Part shown: positions 1 through 5,039 of the stretch, in pieces
Layout: each line of letters begins with the position of its first letter
Position numbering within the stretch: the first letter of the stretch is position 1
From: an uncultured Comamonadaceae bacterium
Lineage (GTDB): Bacteria; Pseudomonadota; Gammaproteobacteria; Burkholderiales; Burkholderiaceae_C
Direction of reading: 5' to 3'
Assembly: GCA_937871735.1 (NCBI GenBank)
Contig: CALMOI010000305.1
Coordinates: forward strand, 1 to 5,498
DNA length: 5,498 bases
Translations under genes and position numbers: made by a program
The notes under the pieces: generated by a model
What the model saw: only the letters and a program-made list of their open reading frames with translations
What the model was told of the DNA's origin: nothing
Databases searched by the model: none

Positions 1-540
1 GGCGTGTTGCGCGGCGAGGCGTTGGGGCGTTACGTCAGCGCTCAAGTCGGTGGCCGCACGATTGAGAGTTTGCCGATGCCGCTGGGCATCGTCGCCACCG
101 ACTTGAACAGCGGCGAGGGCGTGTTGTTCCAACGCGGCGATGTGGGCACGGCGGTGCGTGCGTCCAGCTCGGTGCCGTCGGTGTTTTTGCCCGTCAAGAT
201 TGCGGGCCATGAGTATGTGGACGGTGGTTTGGTCTCACCGGTGCCGGTGCGCTACGCCAAGCAGATGGGCGCTGATGTGGTGCTGGCGGTGGACATCTCC
301 AGCGCGCCCGAGGGCAATGCGGCTGACGGATCGCTGCAAATTTTGCTGCAAACCTTCGCCATCATGAGCAAGAGCATCAACAGTTTTGAGCTGCGCGGGG
401 CCGATGTGGTGGTGCGCCCCGCCTTGAGTGGCGTGAAAAGCGGCGACTTTGGTGCGCGTCAGCGTTCGATCAACGCCGGGCGTGCTGCCATGCAGCAGGC
501 GCTGCCGCAATTGCGCAAACTGCTGGCAGGCACGCCTTGA
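1..540 (+). CDS. Patatin-like phospholipase, RssA/NTE type (5' end outside window)
   Basis: This is the C-terminal 179 residues of a patatin-family serine hydrolase. The reading frame is open to base 1, so the gene starts upstream, and the GTG at 4 should not be taken as the start. Patatins use a Ser-Asp dyad to hydrolyse acyl esters of lipids. The visible half carries the catalytic aspartate in the D-G-G-L motif (Asp codon 220-222). About 20 residues earlier is the R-A-S-S-S-V-P-S-V-F segment, matching the conserved RAS..(I/V)P.(V/L)F block of bacterial RssA-like proteins. The G-A-D-V-V-L-A-V-D-I stretch after the Asp is also typical. The oxyanion loop and the nucleophile GxSxG would lie off the left edge, so their presence is not checked. 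The gene ends at TGA 538-540 and converges on the phasin gene. No U-tract terminator is seen for this strand. The family is secure; the physiological substrate is unknown. Confidence 0.9.
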   Translation, partial: GVLRGEALGRYVSAQVGGRTIESLPMPLGIVATDLNSGEGVLFQRGDVGTAVRASSSVPSVFLPVKIAGHEYVDGGLVSPVPVRYAKQMGADVVLAVDISSAPEGNAADGSLQILLQTFAIMSKSINSFELRGADVVVRPALSGVKSGDFGARQRSINAGRAAMQQALPQLRKLLAGTP

Positions 541-567
541 GGCCGCAGCGATCAGCATCGCGCAGAC

Positions 568-596
568 AAAAAAAGGGCTGATCTTGCGATCAGCCC
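568..596 (-). terminator. Intrinsic terminator of the phasin gene
   Basis: Read on the - strand, there is a perfect 9-bp stem (GGGCTGATC pairing with GATCAGCCC; + strand arms 575-583 and 588-596) with a 4-nt loop, followed directly by seven T residues (the A-run 568-574 on the + strand). This is a textbook Rho-independent terminator, placed about 100 bp after the phasin stop codon. On the + strand the same hairpin is followed by CTGGAAGG, with no U-tract, so it should be weak at best for the patatin transcript. Confidence 0.9.
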
Positions 597-662
597 CTGG
601 AAGGGATCCCTGAACCCGATGGTGTCGAAAGGACCCGAGGAGACAACTCGAAACGGGTTCTG

Positions 663-683
663 TTGCGCTTCTGATGAGCGCAA
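663..683 (-). other. Hairpin in the phasin 3' UTR
   Basis: A perfect 7-bp inverted repeat (TTGCGCT / AGCGCAA) with a 7-nt loop begins 14 bp after the phasin stop codon. No T-run follows it on the - strand, so it is not an intrinsic terminator. It could protect the mRNA 3' end or slow exonucleases; this role is inferred from position alone. Confidence 0.5.
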
Positions 684-697
684 ACAGACAAGGCAAA

Positions 698-1240
698 TTA
701 ACGCTTCTTGGCAGCGGTCTTGGCGGTGGTCACGGCAGTGTTGGTCACAGCGGTGAAGTTGGCTTCGGCCACATCAGTCGCTTGCTTGACAGCTTTTTGC
801 ACCGATTCCAGCGCGGTGCTGGCAGCCGACATGGCGCTCTTCACAGCGTTCACAGCGGTTTCGGAACCGGCAGGAGCGTTCTTGGCTGCGTCTTCCACGA
901 AGGTGGTGAACTTCTTTTGGGCTTCAGCAGCTTGGGCTTCAGCGGCGGAAGTGAATTCGGCGCTGATGCCGGAAGCGATGTCGTACAGGCTGCGGCTGTA
1001 AGCGGCGGCTTTGTCAGCCAAAGGCAGGAACAGGCTCGATTGCAGAGCAACCAGTTCTTGTGCGTCTTTCACGCTCAAGACGGCTTGAGTTTGGTTGGCG
1101 GAATCGCTCAGGGCGCTCTTGGCCACGCTCATGTTCAACTCAACCAGCTTGCCCAGACCTTCGAAAGCCTTGTTGGTCAGGCCGTACAGGGTTTCGACAT
1201 TGGCTTTGTGAGCGGCGAGGACTTGTTCGGGGGTCAGCAT
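698..1240 (-). CDS. phaP: Phasin (PHA granule-associated protein, Phasin_2 type)
   Basis: The 180-residue product matches small phasins, amphipathic helical proteins that coat polyhydroxyalkanoate granules in the cytoplasm and control their number and size. The N-terminus (M-L-T-P-E-Q-V-L-A-A-H-K-A-N-V-E-T-L) and the following F-E-G-L-G-K-L-V-E-L-N segment are characteristic of betaproteobacterial Phasin_2 proteins. The rest is rich in Ala, Ser, Thr, Lys and Glu, has no Cys and no signal peptide, and looks almost fully helical. It ends in a short basic tail (T-A-K-T-A-A-K-K-R), much shorter than the Lys/Ala repeat tails of PhaF-type DNA-binding phasins. The ATG at 1240 is chosen over an in-frame ATG at 1282. 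It begins at the family's usual N-terminus and has GGAG 8 nt upstream, whereas the extra 14 residues look unrelated. The gene is monocistronic, with its own promoter, a PhaR-like operator and a terminator. Confidence 0.93.
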   Translation of the reverse strand: MLTPEQVLAAHKANVETLYGLTNKAFEGLGKLVELNMSVAKSALSDSANQTQAVLSVKDAQELVALQSSLFLPLADKAAAYSRSLYDIASGISAEFTSAAEAQAAEAQKKFTTFVEDAAKNAPAGSETAVNAVKSAMSAASTALESVQKAVKQATDVAEANFTAVTNTAVTTAKTAAKKR

Positions 1241-1248
1241 AGTAGGTA

Positions 1249-1252
1249 CTCC
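1249..1252 (-). promoter_or_regulatory. Ribosome binding site of the phasin gene
   Basis: GGAG on the - strand, 8 nt before the ATG at 1240. It supports this start over the in-frame ATG at 1282, which has no comparable site. Confidence 0.75.
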
Positions 1253-1304
1253 AGATGTAAAAGTATTTGAAACTCTGCACATCGACCGGGTAGAACCTGA
1301 TTTA

Positions 1305-1319
1305 TGTTGCAGTGCAGCA
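1305..1319 (-). promoter_or_regulatory. Putative PhaR-type operator (TGC-rich dyad)
   Basis: The 15-bp element TGCTGCACTGCAACA on the - strand is an imperfect palindrome: TGYTGCA, one central base, TGCARCA. TGC-rich dyads in phasin promoters are known targets of PhaR, a repressor that binds PHA and releases DNA when polymer is made. Here the dyad starts about 2 nt downstream of the predicted transcription start, where a bound repressor would block initiation. No phaR gene is in the window, so assignment of the regulator is by analogy. Confidence 0.55.
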
Positions 1320-1327
1320 TGGATCCA

Positions 1328-1355
1328 ATTCTAGGCGTGCCCTGCGCTATTGCAA
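1328..1355 (-). promoter_or_regulatory. Sigma-70-type promoter of the phasin gene
   Basis: On the - strand, TTGCAA (1355-1350, 4 of 6 match to TTGACA) is followed after 16 bp by TAGAAT (1333-1328, 5 of 6 match to TATAAT). The transcription start would be near 1321, giving a leader of about 80 nt before the phasin ATG. The putative operator at 1305-1319 follows immediately. No equally good promoter was found on the + strand of this intergenic region for the divergent deacetylase gene. Confidence 0.6.
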
Positions 1356-1426
1356 GCACTTTGTGTTGTAGTCCTGCGATTTAGACGGAAGTTCCTAAAA
1401 ATACGGCTTTCGTTCACACACCCACC

Positions 1427-2365
1427 ATGCACGCTTACTACGCTGACCAGTTCGTTTTGCCGCTGCCCGAAGGCCATCGCTTTCCCATGCCCAAGTACCG
1501 CATGTTGCGCGACCGCTTGCTGGCGGACTTGCCCGAAGTGGCCTTACAGCCCGCGCCGCCCGCCACAGATGGCGAACTGGCGCTGGCGCACACACCGGCT
1601 TATATCGATGGCATCGCCACCGGCAGCGTGGATCCGCGCATCCTGCGTGAGATTGGTTTTCCGTGGAGCGAAGCGATGGTCGAGCGCGCGCGCCGCTCCG
1701 TTGGTGCGACAGTGGCGGCGGCGCGAGCGGCCTTGCGCGATGGCGTGGCGGGCAACTTGGCGGGCGGCACGCACCACGCCTACGCTGACAAAGGCGGCGG
1801 CTTTTGCGTCTTCAACGACAGCGCCGTCGCCGCCCGGCTGATGCAAGCCGAACACGCCCGTGGCCCCGGCAAGCACGCGCCCTTGCAGGTGGCGGTGATT
1901 GACTTGGACGTGCACCAAGGCAATGGCACCGCGCACATCTTTCAGCGCGACCCCAGTGTGTTCACGCTGTCGCTGCACGGCGACAAAAACTTCCCGTTCC
2001 GCAAAGAAGCCAGCGATTTGGACGTGCCCCTGCCCGACGGCTGCGGTGACGACGACTACCTGCACGCCCTGGATTTGGCTTTGGACGAGCTGGCGCGCCG
2101 CTTCAAGCCTGATTTGCTGATCTATTTGGCCGGCGCTGATCCACTCGCCACCGACCGACTCGGGCGGCTGAGTTTGAGCCCCGATGGCCTGGAAGCGCGC
2201 GACCGCCGCGTGCTCGACTGGGCTTGGCAGCGCCGCTTGCCGTTGGTGGTGTCAATGGCGGGCGGCTACAGCGTCCCGATTGAAGCCACCGTGCAAGCAC
2301 AATTCACCACATGGAAGGTGACAGCAGAATACGGACGGCGCTGGCAAAATCTGCGCCGCTGTTGA
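1427..2365 (+). CDS. Histone deacetylase-like amidohydrolase (class II HDAC/AcuC/APAH superfamily)
   Basis: The 312-residue product is a zinc hydrolase of the arginase/deacetylase fold, removing acyl groups from amide nitrogens of lysines, polyamines or other small amides in the cytoplasm. The active site appears complete. G-G-T-H-H-A (113-118) gives the paired catalytic histidines 116 and 117. D-L-D-V-H-Q-G-N-G (159-167) gives zinc ligands Asp161 and His163, G-A-D-P (236-239) gives the third ligand Asp238, and A-G-G-Y (278-281) gives the transition-state Tyr281. The length is normal for bacterial single-domain members. The start at 1427 fits the family N-terminus (D-Q-F-V-L-P-L-P-E-G-H-R-F-P-M), but no clear Shine-Dalgarno precedes it; the upstream 20 nt are pyrimidine- and AC-rich. 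It diverges from the phasin and lies 38 bp before the nitroreductase. The true substrate (protein, polyamine, other acyl amide) cannot be told from sequence; a role in protein deacetylation should not be assumed. Confidence 0.9.
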   Translation: MHAYYADQFVLPLPEGHRFPMPKYRMLRDRLLADLPEVALQPAPPATDGELALAHTPAYIDGIATGSVDPRILREIGFPWSEAMVERARRSVGATVAAARAALRDGVAGNLAGGTHHAYADKGGGFCVFNDSAVAARLMQAEHARGPGKHAPLQVAVIDLDVHQGNGTAHIFQRDPSVFTLSLHGDKNFPFRKEASDLDVPLPDGCGDDDYLHALDLALDELARRFKPDLLIYLAGADPLATDRLGRLSLSPDGLEARDRRVLDWAWQRRLPLVVSMAGGYSVPIEATVQAQFTTWKVTAEYGRRWQNLRRC

Positions 2366-2390
2366 ACCCCCGGCAGTACCCCCTAAGATC

Positions 2391-2396
2391 AGGAGA
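2391..2396 (+). promoter_or_regulatory. Ribosome binding site of the nitroreductase
   Basis: AGGAGA lies 7 nt before the ATG at 2404, a near-ideal Shine-Dalgarno. It fixes the start at 2404 instead of the in-frame ATG at 2311, which lies inside the deacetylase gene. Confidence 0.85.
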
Positions 2397-2403
2397 CCTT
2401 CGC

Positions 2404-3132
2404 ATGAGCGCCACCCCCCAAGTCAGCACCGTGATTCACGATCCCGCCAGCGTCGATGCGGCCATTGAAAGCCGCTTTTCAGCCCGCGCCTTTTTGCCGC
2501 GCCCGGTGGAGCGCGAGGTCTTGGCCGACATCTTGCGCGTGGCCGGTCGTGCGCCCAGCGGCACCAACACCCAGCCGTGGCAGGTTTACGTGCTGCAAGG
2601 TGCCAGCCGCGACGCGCTGGTCGAAAAAGTCTGCGCCGCCCACGATGCCATCCGCGCCAACCCTGCCTTGGCCGCCGAACACCCCGAAGCCTACGACTAC
2701 TACCCCGAAAAATGGATCAGCCCCTACATCGACCGCCGCCGTGAATGCGGCTTCGGCTTGTACGGCGTGCTCGGCATCGGCAAGGGTGACAAAGATGCGA
2801 TGCACGAGCAGCATCAGCGCAACTTCCGCTTCTTTGATGCGCCCGTGGGTTTGATGTTCACCATCGACCGCGTGATGGGCCGGGGCAGCTTGCTGGACTA
2901 CGGCATGTTCATCCAAAGCGTGATGCTGGCGGCGCGGGCGCGTGGTTTGCACACTTGCCCGCAAGCCGCGTGGAACGGTTTCGCCCACATCGTGCTGCCG
3001 CACGTTGGCGCGGGCGAGAGCGAGATGATGGTTTGCGGCCTGTCGCTCGGTTATGCCGACGAATCTGCCTTGGTCAACACCTTCCAAACCACCCGCGTGC
3101 CCGCCGACAGCTTCACCCACTGGGTGGCGTAA
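2404..3132 (+). CDS. Nitroreductase family protein (FMN-dependent oxidoreductase)
   Basis: This 242-residue protein belongs to the nitroreductase fold (PF00881 type): homodimeric flavoproteins using NAD(P)H to reduce nitroaromatics, quinones or enones. FMN-binding motifs are visible: R-F-S-A-R-A-F (24-30), whose basic residues contact the phosphate; A-P-S-G-T-N-T-Q-P-W-Q-V (50-61), the conserved loop of the PnbA/NfnB-like group; and G-L-S-L-G-Y-A-D (212-219) near the C-terminus. There is no signal peptide or membrane segment, so it is cytoplasmic. The ATG at 2404 has an excellent ribosome site and gives the usual N-terminus; the upstream extension to 2311 overlaps the deacetylase and adds unrelated sequence. 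It lies 38 bp after the deacetylase and 35 bp before the permease, so co-transcription is likely. The substrate is unknown. Members of this fold also do other chemistry, such as dehydrogenation and flavin fragmentation, but the motifs fit the reductase group best. Confidence 0.92.
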   Translation: MSATPQVSTVIHDPASVDAAIESRFSARAFLPRPVEREVLADILRVAGRAPSGTNTQPWQVYVLQGASRDALVEKVCAAHDAIRANPALAAEHPEAYDYYPEKWISPYIDRRRECGFGLYGVLGIGKGDKDAMHEQHQRNFRFFDAPVGLMFTIDRVMGRGSLLDYGMFIQSVMLAARARGLHTCPQAAWNGFAHIVLPHVGAGESEMMVCGLSLGYADESALVNTFQTTRVPADSFTHWVA

Positions 3133-3167
3133 ATCCAAACCCACAGCGCCCGCAGCCTGCCGTTTTG

Positions 3168-5039
3168 ATGTCCCTGAGCCTGCTTGCCATCCAACTCCTC
3201 AACGGCCTGAGCTACGCCACCACCTTGTTCGTCATGGCAGCGGGGCTGACGCTGATCTTTGGCGTGACGCGCATCGTCAACTTTGCCCACGGCAGCTTCT
3301 TCATGCTGGGCGCGCTGCTGACGGCGCACTGGGTGACGGACTGGTTCCCCGCCTGGGGCGACAGCGCCGCGCTCTACGCCCTGGCGATGCTGCTGGGCGC
3401 GCTGGCGGCGGGGCTGGTCGGCGCGCTGGCCGAGGTGCTGCTGCTGCGCCGCATGGTGGGCGCGCCCGAGCTGTACCAACTGGTCGCCACCTTTGGCCTG
3501 ACTCTGCTGATGGGCGACGCCATGCGCGCAGGCTTCGGCCCGGACGAGGTGTTTGCCCCGCGCTTTCCGGGCCTGAAGGGCGCGGTGGATTTGGGCGGCG
3601 AGTTCTTCCCGGTGTGGCAATTAGTCACCCTGGCCCTGGGGCCGCTGCTTTGGGGCGGGCTGCATTTGCTGCTGACCCGCACCCGCTTCGGCCAGCAACT
3701 GCGCGCCGCCACGCTGGATCGGGCCATGCTGGACGCGCTGGGCATCAACCCCAAACCGCTGATGCTGGGCGCGGTGGTGCTGGGCACCGCGCTGGCAGGT
3801 TTGGGCGGGGCGCTGCAACTGCCACGCGAACCGGCCAACCTGCAAATGGACGTGCAAGTGGTGGTCGAAACTTTTGTGGTGGTGGTCACCGGCGGCCTGG
3901 GCAGCATCGCCGGAGCCTTTTGGGCGGCGGTACTGATCGGCCTGATCCACGCCCTGGGCGTGAGCCTGTGGCCGCAGGCCACGCTGGTGCTGGTCTTCAT
4001 CACGATGGCCGGGGTGCTGGCGCTGCGTCCACAAGGCTTGCTGGGCCAGCCGCTGGAAGCCGGGCCGAAAGAGGGCATCCAAAAATTCCACGGCCTAGCG
4101 CCCACAGGGTTACGTAACGGGCTGGGCTTTGCCGCGCTGTGGGCGCTGTGCGCGCTGGCTTGGGTCGGTGGTGACTACAGCCGGGCGCTGGCCTCGGATG
4201 CGCTCATCCTGCTGATCTTTGGCATCAGCCTGCAAGCCATGATGGCGCTGGGCGGGCTGGTCAGCTTTGGGCATGCTGCCTTTTTTGCGCTGGGCGCTTA
4301 TGGCGCGGCGCTGGCCCATACCCACTACGACGCGACCTTGCCTTGGGCGCTGGCTGCCGGTTGCGGCTTGGGGCTGGCGGTGGCGGCGCTGTTTGGCGCG
4401 GTGGTGGTGCGCAGCGGCGGCGTGTACTTGGCCATGCTCAGTCTGGCGCTGGCGCAGGTGATTTGGGCCACGGCCACGCAATGGGTCACGCTGACGGGCG
4501 GCGACAACGGCCTGATCGGCCTGCGGCTGGTTACTGACGACACCCGGCCCCTGTTCTTCGCCCTGCTGGTGCTGGTCGCCAGTTGTGGCATCGCCGCGCT
4601 GGGGCGGCTGGCCGGTTCCACCTTCGGCGCGGCGCTGCAAGCCGTGCGCGATGCCCCACAGCGCGCCGCCGCCTCGGGCCTGCCGGTCAATTGGATCAAG
4701 TACCGCATCTTTGTCGAAAGCGCCGTGTTGGCCGCGCTGGCGGGCGGGCTGTTTGCCGCGCACAAAGGGGCGGTGTTTCCGTCGGCGGCCAGTGTTTCGA
4801 CCTCGGTGGATGCGCTGTTGGTCGTGTTGTTGGGCGGCGTGCATCAGCTTTGGGGCGCGGCCTTGGGCAGCGTGGTGCTGACCTGGGCCAGCGCCGAACT
4901 GGGCAGCAGCGCCGCATGGCTGCGCGACTACTGGCGCGGCGCGCTGGGCTTGCTGGTGATGCTCATCATGGTGCTGTCGCCCTCAGGCCTGCTGGGTTGG
5001 TGGGGCGGCAAACGCGCCAGCGCCGGAGGCCGGGCATGA
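3168..5039 (+). CDS. livHM: Fused LivH-LivM permease of a branched-chain amino acid-type (HAAT) ABC importer
   Basis: The 623-residue inner-membrane protein contains both permease halves of a Liv-type ABC importer in one chain. Residues about 1-297 are LivH-like: the signature V-N-F-A-H-G-S-F-F-M-L-G at 37-48, the ATPase-contact (EAA-like) loop near 180-195 ending in A-L-G-I-N-P, and T-G-G-L-G-S-I-A-G-A-F later. A hydrophilic linker (about 298-316) leads to a LivM-like half: G-G-L-V-S-F-G-H-A-A-F-F-A-L-G-A-Y-G at 362-379, T-G-G-D-N-G-L-I-G-L, and a second contact loop A-V-R-D-A-P-Q-R-A-A-A-S-G at 492-504. Each half has many hydrophobic segments and is close to a normal single subunit in length. 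The ATG at 3168 gives the usual LivH N-terminus; no good Shine-Dalgarno is seen, and an in-frame TTG lies directly before it. The frame stays open upstream to 2955, but that part overlaps the nitroreductase and is not Liv-like. The stop overlaps the livG start. The substrate could be leucine-type amino acids, or urea, amides or aromatic acids, as in relatives. Confidence 0.93.
   Translation: MSLSLLAIQLLNGLSYATTLFVMAAGLTLIFGVTRIVNFAHGSFFMLGALLTAHWVTDWFPAWGDSAALYALAMLLGALAAGLVGALAEVLLLRRMVGAPELYQLVATFGLTLLMGDAMRAGFGPDEVFAPRFPGLKGAVDLGGEFFPVWQLVTLALGPLLWGGLHLLLTRTRFGQQLRAATLDRAMLDALGINPKPLMLGAVVLGTALAGLGGALQLPREPANLQMDVQVVVETFVVVVTGGLGSIAGAFWAAVLIGLIHALGVSLWPQATLVLVFITMAGVLALRPQGLLGQPLEAGPKEGIQKFHGLAPTGLRNGLGFAALWALCALAWVGGDYSRALASDALILLIFGISLQAMMALGGLVSFGHAAFFALGAYGAALAHTHYDATLPWALAAGCGLGLAVAALFGAVVVRSGGVYLAMLSLALAQVIWATATQWVTLTGGDNGLIGLRLVTDDTRPLFFALLVLVASCGIAALGRLAGSTFGAALQAVRDAPQRAAASGLPVNWIKYRIFVESAVLAALAGGLFAAHKGAVFPSAASVSTSVDALLVVLLGGVHQLWGAALGSVVLTWASAELGSSAAWLRDYWRGALGLLVMLIMVLSPSGLLGWWGGKRASAGGRA
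5025..5029 (+). promoter_or_regulatory. Ribosome binding site of livG inside the permease gene
   Basis: GGAGG lies 6 nt before the ATG at 5036, within the last codons of the permease gene. With the ATGA overlap it supports translational coupling, so ATPase and permease are probably made in linked amounts. Confidence 0.8.

Larger units (their letters stand above)
541..697. other. Convergent intergenic region with several inverted repeats
   Basis: These 157 bp lie between the patatin stop and the phasin stop. No gene is seen. From left to right they contain a small hairpin (548-561, 5-bp stem GCGAT/ATCGC), the phasin terminator (568-596), a 10-bp perfect palindrome AGGGATCCCT (602-611), a 7-bp long-range inverted repeat (GAACCCG 612-618 with CGGGTTC 654-660), and a hairpin with a perfect 7-bp stem (TTGCGCT 663-669 with AGCGCAA 677-683, 7-nt loop) just beyond the phasin stop. 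Most of this would form the 3' untranslated region of the phasin mRNA. Confidence 0.7.
1241..1426. other. Divergent intergenic region between phasin and deacetylase
   Basis: These 186 bp hold the phasin leader, operator and promoter on the - strand. For the + strand deacetylase gene no convincing -35/-10 pair or ribosome site is visible; an A-rich stretch at 1396-1402 is the only AT-rich candidate near its start. The composition is more AT-rich than the flanking genes, as expected for a promoter region. Confidence 0.6.

Noticed and set aside
674..1270. 198-codon open frame on the + strand opposite the phasin gene
   Set aside because: It is antisense to a well-supported phasin gene with its own promoter, ribosome site and terminator. 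The translation is low-complexity Gly/Ser/His-rich and resembles no family; the open frame follows from phasin codon bias.
1241..1282. Longer phasin start at the in-frame ATG at 1282
   Set aside because: The 14 extra residues do not resemble phasins, and the GGAG site lies at the right distance from the ATG at 1240.
2311..2403. 31-residue N-terminal extension of the nitroreductase
   Set aside because: It overlaps the deacetylase end, while the ATG at 2404 has a near-perfect ribosome site and the usual family N-terminus.
2955..3167. 71-residue N-terminal extension of the permease frame
   Set aside because: It overlaps the nitroreductase C-terminus, is Arg-rich and hydrophilic, and the LivH-type N-terminus begins exactly at the ATG at 3168.
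3053..4117. 354-codon open frame on the + strand overlapping the nitroreductase and permease
   Set aside because: It is a shifted-frame shadow of the permease: rich in Arg, Gly, Ala and Pro, without membrane segments or known motifs, and typical of high-GC coding DNA.
3621..4844. Long open frames on the - strand opposite the permease (for example 3621-4091 and 4110-4844)
   Set aside because: They are Gln/Arg/His/Ala-rich translations antisense to a gene with clear Liv signatures; no start context or family resemblance supports them.
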